Source: CAYRES01 sp964423425 (GTDB lineage: Bacteria; Actinomycetota; Thermoleophilia; RBG-16-64-13). Taken from it: DNA of 64,000 nucleotides. This document shows, piece by piece, positions 40,389 through 50,026 of the stretch. Location of the stretch: contig CAYRES010000007.1 in assembly GCA_964423425.1 (NCBI GenBank), forward strand, positions 110,525-174,524, written 5' to 3'. The notes under the pieces were generated by a model. It did not search any database. It was given only the letters and a program-made list of their open reading frames with translations, and was not told the origin of the DNA. A program made the position numbers and the translations under genes. The stretch's first letter is position 1, and the number at the start of each line of letters is the position of its first letter.

Positions 40389-41204
40389 GTGATCGACACC
40401 CATTCTCACTTGCTTCCCGGGCTCGATGATGGAGCAGACGACCTCGTCCAGTCTCAAATCATGGCACATTTGGCCGAAGACGAAGGGGTCACCGATGTGG
40501 TGTGCACCCCTCATGTCGACTCCCCGACCGCCCCAGTTCTGCGGGAGGGCCCCTCCGTGCTGGCGGCTGCTCAGTCTGCCTGCATGGAGGCCGGGTTGGC
40601 TCTGCGTCTACATCTTGGCCACGAATTGAGTTTTCCCTTTGTACAGACCACCCCATGGGAGGAATTGGGAAACTTCGCTTTCGGCCCTACGTACAAGGCT
40701 CTGCTCGTGGAGGCTCCCTACGTCGGCTGGCCGGCGTTTGCCGACGATGTCTTCTACCGGCTCCGGCTCCACGGCTTCACTCCATTGCTGGCTCACCCCG
40801 AGCGAAATCCTCTTGTCCAGGCACGTCGGGAACTCCTTCCTTCGCTGATCAAGCTGGGAGTGGTCCCTCAGGGCACGATTCCCTCCCTGCTCGGTGTCTT
40901 CGGTGCCGCGACCCGGAAGACCCTCCTTTCCCATCTGGCGGAGGGGAACATCTGGCTTCTGGCGAGCGACATGCACTACGAGCGTCGGGCCGAGTCGGGT
41001 ATGGCGCAAGGTCGTGCCGCGCTGGAGAGGTTGCTGCCGGGGCTCGATACGGAGCTCTTGTTCGAGGAGAATCCCGCCCGCCTTCTGCGGGGCGAGCCTC
41101 TGTGCGCACCCCGGCCGCTCTCGGGTGGACGTGCCTGGAGCCGGGTCAAGGCGGTGGTGGGTAGGATCGGTGGAGCCGGCATCTCCGCGAGGCGGCGCAC
41201 ATGA
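40389..41204 (+). CDS. CpsB/CapC-type PHP tyrosine phosphatase
   Basis: This PHP-fold phosphatase of about 271 residues has the manganese-ligand start IDTHSHLLPGLDDGADD, then VVCTPHVDS, LLVEAPYVGWP, LLAHPERN and LASDMHYERR. Relatives dephosphorylate the tyrosine kinase that regulates capsule or exopolysaccharide export. No such kinase is visible beside it. The frame is open from 40224; the GTG at 40389 puts the conserved motif at the N-terminus as in the family, and the ATG at 40320 is an alternative. Confidence 0.75.
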   Translation: MIDTHSHLLPGLDDGADDLVQSQIMAHLAEDEGVTDVVCTPHVDSPTAPVLREGPSVLAAAQSACMEAGLALRLHLGHELSFPFVQTTPWEELGNFAFGPTYKALLVEAPYVGWPAFADDVFYRLRLHGFTPLLAHPERNPLVQARRELLPSLIKLGVVPQGTIPSLLGVFGAATRKTLLSHLAEGNIWLLASDMHYERRAESGMAQGRAALERLLPGLDTELLFEENPARLLRGEPLCAPRPLSGGRAWSRVKAVVGRIGGAGISARRRT

Positions 41205-41234
41205 TGGGGTGGTGCGCATGACGGGGCGGCGCAC

Positions 41235-42005
41235 ATGAGCGGCCTGGGTACTTTTCTCGTCCGCCGCTGGAAGCGCATTCTCGCCAACTTCCTCATTGTG
41301 GGTGGAGTGGGAGTGCTTCTCTATCCGGCCGGCACGTGGGTGTACGGCGGTCTCCAGCAATCGAGCCTGGCAAAGGAGCTTGCTGCGGAGCACCCGGCCA
41401 TGGAGCGCACGGTCTACGAGTACTTCGATGAGGAACTGGTTGATGTCAGCTCCGAGAAGGAGGCCCTCAGAGAGGCACGAGAGAGGGCGGAGCGCGAGGC
41501 CCGCGAGGCTGCCTTCTTGACTGCCGCCGTCGAGTTCGCCCGAGCCCACTCGGGGGAGGCCGGCCGGCCGATCGGGCGTATCGTGATACCGGCGATCGGA
41601 GTCGATGTGGTGATGGTGGAAGGGGTGGAGACCCGCGACCTGCGCGAGGGGCCGGGCCACTGGCCGGAGACCCCATTCCCCGGTGCCGGAGGCAATGTTG
41701 TGGTCTCGGGCCATCGCACCACCTATGGAGCTCCCTTCCGCCGCTTGAACGAATTGGAGCCGGGTGACGAGATAGATGTGCTTCTGCCCTATGTGGCGGC
41801 GAAATACGAGGTGACGAGGGTGGTCATCGTCAATCCGCGCGACACGCATGAGGTGGCGCAACGGGGTGTGGAGGAGGTTTCCCTCGTTGCCTGCCATCCC
41901 CTCTTCAGCGCGAGGCAGCGGATCCTCGTGCAAGGTGACCTCGTCGCCTTCCGCCTCATTGACGAGCAACTGCCCGAGCAGCCGGGGGAGCAACCGGCGG
42001 AATAG
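41235..42005 (+). CDS. Sortase (class E-like)
   Basis: This 256-residue sortase has an N-terminal membrane anchor (about residues 12-37), a charged coiled-coil spacer rich in Glu/Arg (about 70-95) and a catalytic beta-barrel. Catalytic residues read as His160 in VVSGHRTTYGAPF, Cys220 in SLVACHPLF and Arg229. The TLxTC-like motif appears as SLVAC, closest to classes D/E. It would attach sorted proteins to the envelope, but no LPxTG or LAxTG substrate is visible in the window. Confidence 0.85.
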   Translation: MSGLGTFLVRRWKRILANFLIVGGVGVLLYPAGTWVYGGLQQSSLAKELAAEHPAMERTVYEYFDEELVDVSSEKEALREARERAEREAREAAFLTAAVEFARAHSGEAGRPIGRIVIPAIGVDVVMVEGVETRDLREGPGHWPETPFPGAGGNVVVSGHRTTYGAPFRRLNELEPGDEIDVLLPYVAAKYEVTRVVIVNPRDTHEVAQRGVEEVSLVACHPLFSARQRILVQGDLVAFRLIDEQLPEQPGEQPAE

Positions 42006-42036
42006 CCGGGGGAACGCTCAAGGCTATCGAGATTGC

Positions 42037-42058
42037 CGCGGGTTCCGCGGAACCCGCG
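42037..42058. terminator. 22-bp palindrome after the sortase gene
   Basis: CGCGGGTTCC and GGAACCCGCG are separated by GC, forming a GC-rich hairpin about 30 bases after the sortase stop. There is no T tract. It is a probable 3'-end hairpin. Confidence 0.45.
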
Positions 42059-42161
42059 TCCCAGAAAATGCCGGCCTCTTCCGCGCTGCCATGCACCCAC
42101 CTTGTGTACTCCGCGCGCCCGGTTGTCTTTTGCCGGTGGCCGGCGCCTCCATGATGTGGGG

Positions 42162-42190
42162 TTGCAGCATATAGTTAGTTAGACTAACAT
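42162..42190 (+). promoter_or_regulatory. MarR-MFS promoter with overlapping operator
   Basis: TTGCAG (42162-42167) and TAACAT (42185-42190) stand 17 bases apart. Between them lies a perfect 11-bp palindrome GTTAG-A-CTAAC (42178-42188), with a further GTTAG half-site at 42174-42178. A regulator bound there would cover the -10 box, as expected for MarR autoregulation. The predicted start is only a few bases before the ATG at 42202, pointing to a leaderless message. Confidence 0.6.
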
Positions 42191-42201
42191 TGTTTCTCAC
42201 G

Positions 42202-42660
42202 ATGGCTCCCTGGATTGACACCCGCGAGCGGGAAGACATAGTGCGTGAGGTGATCGCGCTGCTTCCCGGCGTGGTGAATGCCGTACACAGACGGACGCCC
42301 GAATGCGCCCGGCGGGAGGACGTGTCGGTAGCGCAGGTGAAGGTGTTTGTGCATCTGGCTGAGTACGGTCCTCGCACCATGACGGAGCTTGCCGAGGGCT
42401 TGGGTGTGACCCTTCCTTCGGCCACCGGTCTCGTCAGCCCTCTGGTGGGCATGGGTTTCGTGGTCCGTGAGCGTGACGAACTCGACAGGCGCGTGGTACG
42501 CGTGCGGCTCAGTCCCTCGGCTCAAACACTCGCAGACCGGATCATGGCGGAACGGCGGGCTCAGGTGGAGGCCGCCCTCGCCGACCTGTCGCCCGAGGCG
42601 AGGTGTCACTTCGTGGAGGGGCTGCGAAGAATGGTGTCTGTGTTCAGCGGAGAGGAGTAG
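42202..42660 (+). CDS. MarR family transcriptional regulator
   Basis: This 152-residue winged-helix regulator has VKVFVHLAEYGPRTMTELAEGLGVTLPSATGLVSPLVGMGFVVRERDELDRRVVRVRLS, given here only by position (about residues 49-107), with the MarR wing DxRDRRxVRV variant DELDRRVVRV. It probably represses itself and the adjacent efflux pump, whose GTG start immediately follows the stop, and releases on ligand binding. The ATG at 42202 is preferred over the TTG at 42190. Confidence 0.88.
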   Translation: MAPWIDTREREDIVREVIALLPGVVNAVHRRTPECARREDVSVAQVKVFVHLAEYGPRTMTELAEGLGVTLPSATGLVSPLVGMGFVVRERDELDRRVVRVRLSPSAQTLADRIMAERRAQVEAALADLSPEARCHFVEGLRRMVSVFSGEE

Positions 42661-44397
42661 GTGTTGGAAGGTTCTTTGATCGAAGAGATACGTTCGAGCC
42701 GCCGCCGGTGGTACGTGTTGGCGGTGCTGGCGGTGGGGCTGTTCATGCTGCTTCTGGACGGCACCATCGTGAACATCGCCATCCCGAGCATCATGGGCGA
42801 TTTGGGGGCCCGCTTCTCCGAGATCGAGTGGGTCATGAACTCCTATCTTCTCGTGTTCGCGGTGTCGCTCATCACCATGGGGCGCTTGGGGGATATGTAT
42901 GGTCGCCGCCGCTTGTTCCTCGTGGGCATTTCGGTGTTCACCGCCGCCTCATTTGCCTGTGGGGTGGCCCCGTCGGCGGGGTGGCTCATCGGGTTCCGGG
43001 CGGTCCAGGGTCTCGGTGGAGCCATGATGATGCCCGCCACCCTCTCCATCATCGCTTACGTGTTCCCGGTGCACGAGCGGGGCACAGCCATGGGCATCTG
43101 GGGAGCGGTGAGCGGCATCGCCACGGCACTGGGGCCGACGCTCGGCGGACTGATTGTCGATGGTGTGTCGATTGGTTGGCTGTTCGACGGTGCGTCGTGG
43201 CCCTTCATCTTCCTCATCAATGTGCCCATCGGTGTGGGGGTCATCCTGGCCGGGGTCAGGATTATTCCCGAGTCGACCGACCCCTCCTCATCCCGGCACA
43301 TCGACTACGCGGGGGTGGCCGTACTGTCGGTGGCCCTCTTCTGCCTCACCTTCGCTCTCATCGAGGGGCAGAAGCTCGGCTGGACCTCCACGCCCATCAT
43401 CGGCCTCTTCGCCGGTGCGGCTGCCGGCATCGGCTTGTTCATGGTCGTTGAGCGCCGGGTGCGCGAGCCGCTCATGCAGCTCGATCTGTTTCGCTCCCGT
43501 ACCTTCTCGGCCGCCAACATCACCGGCACCATCCTCTCCTTCGGCATGATGGGCATCTTCTTCCTCCTCCCCCTCTTCCTGCAGTCCATCATGGGCTTCA
43601 GTGCGGTGAAGGCCGGCCTCGTCATGACGCCGCTCTCGGCCATGGTGGTGGTCGGAGCACCCTTCGCCGGACGGCTCTCCGACCGCATCGGCAGCCGCTG
43701 GCTGATTTTCGGGGGTATGCTGCTCGCCGCCGGAGGGTTTCTGCTCATGCGGACACCCATGCAGCTCGATACGTACTGGCCGTCATTCGTGATTCCCTTC
43801 ATGGTGACGGGTTTGGGGATCGGCTTGGTCATGGCCCCCATGACCTCCGCCGTCATGTCGTCCGCTCCCCTGGAGAAGGCTGGAGCGGCTTCGGGAATAC
43901 TCTCGACCATGCGCCAGATGGGGTCGGTGCTCGGGATCGCCGTCATGGGAGCGGTGCTGCAGAACCGTGCCGTCGCCTACATCGAGACGGCGGCGGAGCA
44001 GAAGCTCGCGGCCATTCCCCTCTTGCCGGACGAGGTGAAGAGGCGGATCGTGGATTCGCTCGGCGATTCTGTGGCCAACATGAGCGAGCTCCAGACGGGA
44101 GCGGGTATGGGCGGACTGCCTGCGGGGGCCGAAGACATGCTGGCCCAGGCACCCCCCGAGGTCGTCGATATCTTCCGCGAGCTGTTCGGGCGTGAGCTCT
44201 TGCTGCAGGAATTCGTTCAGGCCATGAGGACCACCGTGGTCATCGCCGTGGTGGTTCTGCTGCTCGGGGCGCTCGTCGCCTTGGTCATACGGAGCCACGT
44301 GGCTGCACCCGTTCATGCTCCCGCGGGCGATGGGCTGGAGGCCGGAACCGAGCCGCTCTACGAACCCTCGAAACCGCTGCCGGAAGCCGGGAAATAG
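42661..44397 (+). CDS. MFS drug efflux transporter (DHA2/EmrB-QacA type)
   Basis: This 578-residue transporter has 14 predicted transmembrane helices. The DHA2 motifs are LDGTIVNIAIPSI, then GRLGDMYGRRRLFL (motif A), RAVQGLGGAMMMPATLSII and GLIVDGVSIGWLF-type antiporter motif C. A long loop before the last helix (about residues 445-520) is unusual but known in the family. It probably exports lipophilic compounds using the proton gradient and is controlled by the adjoining MarR protein. Confidence 0.9.
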   Translation: MLEGSLIEEIRSSRRRWYVLAVLAVGLFMLLLDGTIVNIAIPSIMGDLGARFSEIEWVMNSYLLVFAVSLITMGRLGDMYGRRRLFLVGISVFTAASFACGVAPSAGWLIGFRAVQGLGGAMMMPATLSIIAYVFPVHERGTAMGIWGAVSGIATALGPTLGGLIVDGVSIGWLFDGASWPFIFLINVPIGVGVILAGVRIIPESTDPSSSRHIDYAGVAVLSVALFCLTFALIEGQKLGWTSTPIIGLFAGAAAGIGLFMVVERRVREPLMQLDLFRSRTFSAANITGTILSFGMMGIFFLLPLFLQSIMGFSAVKAGLVMTPLSAMVVVGAPFAGRLSDRIGSRWLIFGGMLLAAGGFLLMRTPMQLDTYWPSFVIPFMVTGLGIGLVMAPMTSAVMSSAPLEKAGAASGILSTMRQMGSVLGIAVMGAVLQNRAVAYIETAAEQKLAAIPLLPDEVKRRIVDSLGDSVANMSELQTGAGMGGLPAGAEDMLAQAPPEVVDIFRELFGRELLLQEFVQAMRTTVVIAVVVLLLGALVALVIRSHVAAPVHAPAGDGLEAGTEPLYEPSKPLPEAGK

Positions 44398-44473
44398 CGG
44401 TCCGGATGCGGCAAAAGCCTATGGTAGACTAGGGGCCCGTTTTCCGAGCGAAGGGAGTTCTCGGCCCCCGGCC

Positions 44474-45496
44474 ATGGCCTCGCAGGCGTTTCTCGCATAT
44501 CTTGCCGATGTGCTTCCCGCTATCGACCGTAGGCTGCATGCGTACGTGGCCGGAGCTCCCGAGGGTAGCGCCCTCCATCGGTATCTGTACGGCATTCTCG
44601 ACGAGTTCGTCGGTCGAGGCGGCAAGCGGGTTCGTCCGGCCATGGCCATGCTGGCCTGTGAGGCGGTGGGCGGTGACCCCTGGAAGGCGCTGCCCAGCGG
44701 GTGCGCCATCGAGTTCTTTCACGCCGCTGCCCTCATCCATGACGACATCATGGACGACAGTGTGCTTCGGCGCGACCAGCAGTGCGCTCACATCATCCAC
44801 GGGGCACCCCTCGCCATCAACGTGGGTGATTTCGCCCTCGGCCTGGTATGTACCATCGTGGTGCGCGACACGGGCCTCGACGACACCACCAAGATTGCCG
44901 TGCTCGATGCGATAGGGGAGATGAGCGCCAAGACCATCGAGGGCCAAGCACTCGATGTGGGCTGGGTGCGCGACGACGTGCACGATCTCACGCCCGACGA
45001 CTACCTGGTGATGGCTTTGGGCAAGACGGGCTTCTACTCCGGCATCTCTCCACTCAAGATCGGGGCACTCATCGGAGGTGCTCCGGAGAAGGAGAGGATG
45101 GCTCTCGAGGAATTCGGGAAGAACTCGGCCATCGCCTTTCAAATACAAGATGACCTTCTCAACATCCTCGGTGACGAGCAGGTCACGGGCAAGGACTTCC
45201 TGAACGACCTCAGAGAGAGCAAGCGTACCCTCATGGTCATCCATTGTCTCGATCACGCCGAGGGGACCGACCGCCCGCGGATGGAGGAGCTGCTTCTCAA
45301 GGGGCACGAGAAATCCGCAGAGGACGTTGAGGAGATGCTCGCCATGCTCCATCGCTACGGCTCGGTCGACCACGCGCGCACCGTGGCCCGGTCCCTCATC
45401 ACCGAGGCCGGCCTTCACCTCGCCGCGCTGCCTTCGTCGCGGGCCCGGGGAGTGTTGTCCTCCATGGCTGATTTCTTCCTCGAGCGGGAACGATAG
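44474..45496 (+). CDS. Polyprenyl (geranylgeranyl-type) diphosphate synthase
   Basis: This 340-residue trans-prenyl chain-elongation enzyme has a first aspartate-rich motif DDIMDD (D90-D95) and a second in FQIQDDLLNILGDEQVTGKD. GGKRVRP near residue 49-55 binds diphosphate. The residues before the first motif are large (FFHAAALIHDD), suggesting short to medium chain products, but length cannot be settled. The frame is open upstream into the MFS gene; the ATG at 44474 matches the family start. Confidence 0.88.
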   Translation: MASQAFLAYLADVLPAIDRRLHAYVAGAPEGSALHRYLYGILDEFVGRGGKRVRPAMAMLACEAVGGDPWKALPSGCAIEFFHAAALIHDDIMDDSVLRRDQQCAHIIHGAPLAINVGDFALGLVCTIVVRDTGLDDTTKIAVLDAIGEMSAKTIEGQALDVGWVRDDVHDLTPDDYLVMALGKTGFYSGISPLKIGALIGGAPEKERMALEEFGKNSAIAFQIQDDLLNILGDEQVTGKDFLNDLRESKRTLMVIHCLDHAEGTDRPRMEELLLKGHEKSAEDVEEMLAMLHRYGSVDHARTVARSLITEAGLHLAALPSSRARGVLSSMADFFLERER

Positions 45497-45504
45497 GCAC
45501 GAGG

Positions 45505-45529
45505 CCGCCCTCACGGGTGGGGAGGGCGG
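45505..45529. terminator. 8-bp hairpin between polyprenyl synthase and selA
   Basis: CCGCCCTC (45505-45512) pairs with GAGGGCGG (45522-45529) over a 9-base loop, with no T tract. It is a weak terminator or mRNA-stability element between the two genes. Confidence 0.4.
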
Positions 45530-45618
45530 TGTGACAGGGGCGGACATCCGGCGGGCGTGGTCATCCCGGTCCGGCAGTCGGCTCGCGGCGATTCGGGCCG
45601 TGTTCAAGGGGATGCGAC

Positions 45619-47073
45619 GTGGAAGAATCCACGAGGATACTACTCAGATCACTACCTTCCGTGGAGGAGCTGGCGGGTACGGCTGAAGCCGGCCGGCTGG
45701 TCTCCCGTTACTCGCGCACCCGTGTGGTCGAGGCGCTGAGGGTGGTGTTGGCCGATGTGCGGCGGGCCCTCATGGAAGGTGATGCGGGAGCAGCGGCGAG
45801 AGAGGGCTGGGTCTTACCGTCATACCTTCTGACTGAAGCGGCCGGGGTGCTTTCGGCTCAAGATCAGCCCCGTCTGGGCAGGGTCTTGAACGCCACCGGC
45901 GTGGTGGTCCACACGAACCTGGGCCGCTCACTTCTTGCTCCCACCGCTCTCGAACGGGTGGTTGAGGTGGCGTCGCACTACAGCAATCTGGAGTACGATC
46001 TCGAGGCCGGAACGCGTGGTTCACGACACGAGCACGTGAGCGGACTGCTTGCCGAACTCACCGGTGCGGAGGCGGCCCTGGTGGTCAACAACAACGCCGC
46101 CGCCACCCTGCTCATGCTCTCAGCCCTTGCGGCGGGGCGGGAAGTGATCGTCTCCCGCGGCCAACTGGTGGAGATAGGCGGCTCGTTCCGTATCCCTGAT
46201 ATCATGCGCCAGAGCGGAGCCCGTCTTGTGGAGGTGGGCACCACCAACAAGACGCGGTCCTCCGACTTCGAGCGCGCGCTCAGCGAAGAGACGGCACTGC
46301 TCCTGCGCGTCCACACCTCCAATTTCAAGATGGTGGGCTTCACCGAGGAGGTGAGTATCGCTGAGCTGGCCGCACTGGGGGCTCCCCGAGGTATCCCGGT
46401 GGCCGACGATTTGGGGAGCGGTGCGCTGGTGCGCCTACCCACCTTCGCAGATGAACCCGCAGTGAGCGACTCCTTACGGGCGGGAGCCGACCTGGTGACC
46501 TTCAGCGGCGACAAGCTGCTTGGGGGGCCGCAGGCCGGCCTCATCGTGGGCGGGCGGATATGGGTGCAGGAGTTGGCCACGCACCCACTGGCTCGGGCCT
46601 TCCGGGTGGACAAAATGACGCTTGCCGCCCTCGAGGGCACTCTTATGCTCTACCGTGATCCCGAGAAGGCGCTCGAGAGCATCCCCACCCTTCGCTTCAT
46701 GAGTCGCGGGCCCGCGGAGACCGAACGCCTGGCCGGCGACCTCAAGGCGGTGATCGAGAAGAAGTGCGGTGGCCTCCTCGAGCTCGAAGTCGAGGCGAGC
46801 GAAGCCAAGGCCGGCGGAGGTGCATTGCCCCTCCTCGAGCTGCCCTCCCACGCGGTGGCGCTCCGCATCGTGGAAGCGGGGCAGCCGGGGGTTTCTGAGC
46901 TCGCGGCGGAGTTGAGGCGGGCACCTCTCCCGGTGATCGCGCGCGTGTCCAAGGCCGCCCTCCACTTGGATGTGGCGGCGCTTCGGCCGGAAGAGCTCGA
47001 GCTTGTAGCCGATGCCGTCGCCTGGGCGCTCAGCCGGGTCGGCCGGGAGGATATCGAACCGGGGCGGCCATGA
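45619..47073 (+). CDS. selA: L-seryl-tRNA(Sec) selenium transferase
   Basis: SelA converts seryl-tRNA-Sec to selenocysteinyl-tRNA using selenophosphate. This 484-residue PLP enzyme has an N-terminal tRNA-binding domain (LLRSLPSVEELAG), the RVLNATGVVVHTNLGRSLL block and the PLP lysine K299 in FSGDKLLGGPQAG. The GTG start follows AAGGGG by seven bases. selB begins 13 bases after the stop, and selC lies 3.8 kb further on, so the window has most of the selenocysteine system; selD is not seen. Confidence 0.93.
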   Translation: MEESTRILLRSLPSVEELAGTAEAGRLVSRYSRTRVVEALRVVLADVRRALMEGDAGAAAREGWVLPSYLLTEAAGVLSAQDQPRLGRVLNATGVVVHTNLGRSLLAPTALERVVEVASHYSNLEYDLEAGTRGSRHEHVSGLLAELTGAEAALVVNNNAAATLLMLSALAAGREVIVSRGQLVEIGGSFRIPDIMRQSGARLVEVGTTNKTRSSDFERALSEETALLLRVHTSNFKMVGFTEEVSIAELAALGAPRGIPVADDLGSGALVRLPTFADEPAVSDSLRAGADLVTFSGDKLLGGPQAGLIVGGRIWVQELATHPLARAFRVDKMTLAALEGTLMLYRDPEKALESIPTLRFMSRGPAETERLAGDLKAVIEKKCGGLLELEVEASEAKAGGGALPLLELPSHAVALRIVEAGQPGVSELAAELRRAPLPVIARVSKAALHLDVAALRPEELELVADAVAWALSRVGREDIEPGRP

Positions 47074-47085
47074 ACCAGGACGGCC

Positions 47086-49065
47086 ATGAGTAGCCTCAAG
47101 CGGGACGCGATGCCGCCCACCTCGTTGACCCTGGGTACCGCCGGGCACATCGATCACGGCAAGACGACGCTCATCAAAGCGCTCACCGGCCGCGACACCG
47201 ATCGCCTGAAAGAGGAGAAGGAGCGGGGCATCAGCATCGAACTCGGCTTCGCCGAACTGGCACTGCCCGGCGGGAGACTGCTCAGCGTGGTGGACGTTCC
47301 CGGCCACGAGCGTTTCGTGCGCAACATGGTGGCGGGAGCCACGGGTATCGACCTGTTTCTGCTCACTGTAGCCGCCGACGACGGGGTCATGCCGCAGACC
47401 CGGGAGCACCTACGTATCATCGAACTGCTCGGTATCGAGACGGGAGTCGTGGCCCTCACCAAGATCGACGCTGTGGACGAGGAGATGGTGGAGCTCGCCG
47501 AGGCCGACGTGCGGGAGTTCTTGGAGACTACGCGCTACGCGGACATCCCCATCGTTCCGGTGAGCGGCATCACCGGCGCGGGGCTCGACCGGCTGCTGTC
47601 GGCGCTCGAGGCGGCCGGCGGCAGAGTCTCTGCCCGCAGCATCTACCCGGCGGTACGCATGCCGATCGATCGGGTGTTCACACTGCGCGGCATCGGCACA
47701 GTGGCCACCGGCACCCTCTGGGCGGGAGAGGTGACGTCGGATGAGGTGGTGTCCATCCTTCCTGCGCTTGGTCCGGCGGCCGAGCACGAAGAGGTGCGTA
47801 TTCGCAGCATCCAGGTGCACGATCGCCCGGCGGAGCGGGCCGTAGGTGGCCAGCGCGTGGCCCTCAACCTGACCGGCTTGGAACGACGGGAGGTGCGGCG
47901 GGGGCAGTGGGTGGTCAAAGGGCCGCACGTGAGGCCCGCCTACCTGGTCGACGCCCGTGTCACGCTGCTCTCCGAGGCACCGCCACTCGAGCGGGTGTCG
48001 CGTCTGCGGGTCGACCACGGCACCCAGGAGGTGTTGGCCAAGCTGGTGCTGGCCGACCGGGAGCGGCTCGAACCGGGTGAATCCGCCTATGCCCAACTCC
48101 GTTTCGAGGAGTTGGTGTTGATGTACCCCGGCGACCACTTCATCGTACGGGGGCTCACACCGGTGACCACCATCGGGGGCGGGGTGGCCGTCGACCCGGC
48201 TCCCCACAAACACGGCACAGCTTCACATTTCGCCGAGCGTCTGGCCGTTCTCGAGAAAGGTACTGGGCAGGAGATCGTCCGCCTGCTGTTGGAGGAGGCA
48301 TTTCCTCGCAGCCTGAACCGGAGGGAGTTGGAGCGCTCACCGTACCTGTGGAAGCACGAGGGGCGCGGGGCGGTGGGCCGCGTGCTCGCGGCCGAGGCCG
48401 ATGGTGGCGCCGTGGAGGTGGAGCAGGGGCGGCTGTTTCACCGGGGGCGGCTCGAGGCGTTGGAGGAACAACTCCGGCAGGAGTGCGCGGCCAAGGCTGC
48501 TGCCGACCCGTCCGACCCCTATCTGTCTCTGGGTGAACTCCGCAGCCGCATAGCCGGTGGCAGGGAGTGGCCCGCCCTCGAGGCCGCGGTGCAGAGGCTG
48601 GTGGACCGGGGCGAGCTGGTGCGCAGCGAACATGGGCTGCGTTCGGCCGAGGCCACCGGAGTGCTCGAGGGTGAGGAAGCTCGAGTCGCCGAGTCTGCGC
48701 TTCTGCGGATGGCCGTCGCGGGTGCGAACACACCCACGGTCGCCGACTTGTCTGCGGCACTGAAGGTGGACCGAGCGGCGATGGTGCACGTGCTCAAAGC
48801 ACTGGAGCGAAACGGTCGGGTGGTGCGTGTAGGTGAGGACCTCTACTACGACATCGGCAACTTGGCCGCCCTACTTGCCACGATAGCGGATGCCATGCAG
48901 GAGAGGGGCCAGATATCCCTGGCCGAGGTGCGCGACCTTCTTGGCACCACGCGTCGCTACGCCCAGGCCCTGCTCGAACACATGGACTCGGAGGGGATGA
49001 CCCTTCGGGTGGGTGATGTGCGCCGCCTGCGCAGGCGCAGGCGCGCTGAGGGAGGAGAGCCATGA
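47086..49065 (+). CDS. selB: Selenocysteine-specific elongation factor
   Basis: SelB delivers selenocysteinyl-tRNA to UGA codons marked by a SECIS hairpin. This 659-residue protein has the GTPase motifs GTAGHIDHGKTTL, DVPGHERF and a TKID loop, two EF-Tu-like beta domains, and C-terminal winged-helix repeats (about residues 430-655) that would bind SECIS RNA. A short lead of about 13 residues precedes the usual start. The stop overlaps the DUF89 gene by four bases. Confidence 0.94.
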   Translation: MSSLKRDAMPPTSLTLGTAGHIDHGKTTLIKALTGRDTDRLKEEKERGISIELGFAELALPGGRLLSVVDVPGHERFVRNMVAGATGIDLFLLTVAADDGVMPQTREHLRIIELLGIETGVVALTKIDAVDEEMVELAEADVREFLETTRYADIPIVPVSGITGAGLDRLLSALEAAGGRVSARSIYPAVRMPIDRVFTLRGIGTVATGTLWAGEVTSDEVVSILPALGPAAEHEEVRIRSIQVHDRPAERAVGGQRVALNLTGLERREVRRGQWVVKGPHVRPAYLVDARVTLLSEAPPLERVSRLRVDHGTQEVLAKLVLADRERLEPGESAYAQLRFEELVLMYPGDHFIVRGLTPVTTIGGGVAVDPAPHKHGTASHFAERLAVLEKGTGQEIVRLLLEEAFPRSLNRRELERSPYLWKHEGRGAVGRVLAAEADGGAVEVEQGRLFHRGRLEALEEQLRQECAAKAAADPSDPYLSLGELRSRIAGGREWPALEAAVQRLVDRGELVRSEHGLRSAEATGVLEGEEARVAESALLRMAVAGANTPTVADLSAALKVDRAAMVHVLKALERNGRVVRVGEDLYYDIGNLAALLATIADAMQERGQISLAEVRDLLGTTRRYAQALLEHMDSEGMTLRVGDVRRLRRRRRAEGGEP

Positions 49066-49943
49066 AGGCGCGGGCCGACTGCATTCCCTGTCTGCTCACC
49101 ATGACCCTCAGCGTCGCCCGCAAGGTCGCCGGAGACGAGGAGGAGGCAGAGCGGTTCCTGCGGAGAGAGGTGTTGGCGTCGGGCTTGGTGTCAGAGGCGA
49201 GCTTCGAGCGCTTCACCCCGGAGATCGTGCGCGATGTGTGGATGCGGCTCACGGAACTGTATGGAGATGACGATCCGCTGCGGGAGGAGCGCCACCGGCA
49301 GAACGAGGTGGCGTTGGCCGCTCTCCCGGAGGTGAGGACCTACGTTGCGCGCAGCTCCGACCCTCTCCTCTACGCAGTCAAGCTCAGTATCGCCGGAAAC
49401 ATGCTCGACGCGATGCTACAGGTGGACGGCCTTCCTCCCGCGGAGATGGTCGAGCAGGTTGAGCGCGAGATCATCGCGGAAGGGACCATGAACGACTTTC
49501 GCCGCAGGCTGGCAAGGGCGACGAATGTGGTGTGGCTCACCGACAATTGCGGCGAGATCGTCTTCGACCGGTTGGCCATCGAGACGGTGAAGGCGATCTA
49601 CCCGGTGCGCGTCAACGTGGTGACCCGCACTCTGCCTGTGGTGAATGACGCCGTGCGGGAAGACGCCTTGGAGGTTGGCTTGGGGGAGGTGGCCGACGCG
49701 GTCTTGGAGAACGGCATCCTCGAGCCATTGCCGAGCACGGACGTGGCCAAGATGTCCGGCGAAGCCGCTCATGCCCTCAAGGAAGCGGACCTCATCGTAT
49801 CGAAGGGTGTGGGCAACTACGAACTCCTGAGCGAAGAACGCAGCCTGCGCGGACGTATCACCTTCTTGGTGCACGGGAAGTGCCTTCCCATGTGCCGGGA
49901 GGGCGGTGTGGAGAAGGGTGGCCTCGTCGTCTACAACTACTGA
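49062..49943 (+). CDS. DUF89 (ARMT1-like) damage-control phosphatase
   Basis: This 293-residue protein starts MKARADCIPCLLT and has IAGNMLDAM, the metal-binding block LTDNCGEIVFDRLAIE, RTLPVVNDAVREDA and ADLIVSKGVGNYE. These are hallmarks of the DUF89 family, in which metal-dependent phosphatases remove toxic sugar phosphates or other damaged metabolites. The bacterial subgroup with CxxC near the N-terminus is common in anaerobes. ATGA overlap with selB suggests co-expression, but no functional link is known to me. Confidence 0.85.
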   Translation: MKARADCIPCLLTMTLSVARKVAGDEEEAERFLRREVLASGLVSEASFERFTPEIVRDVWMRLTELYGDDDPLREERHRQNEVALAALPEVRTYVARSSDPLLYAVKLSIAGNMLDAMLQVDGLPPAEMVEQVEREIIAEGTMNDFRRRLARATNVVWLTDNCGEIVFDRLAIETVKAIYPVRVNVVTRTLPVVNDAVREDALEVGLGEVADAVLENGILEPLPSTDVAKMSGEAAHALKEADLIVSKGVGNYELLSEERSLRGRITFLVHGKCLPMCREGGVEKGGLVVYNY

Positions 49944-50026
49944 GGGGCAGTCGGAGTGGCGCCGGACGGAAGCCGTTGGAGGGCGTGGGAAAGCCGCCGT
50001 GGAGAGGCGGACGAAGGAGGGGAATC

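Noticed and set aside
40608..41993. 461-residue minus-strand frame opposite the PHP phosphatase and sortase
   Set aside because: Both plus-strand genes have intact catalytic motifs; the minus frame is low-complexity antisense.
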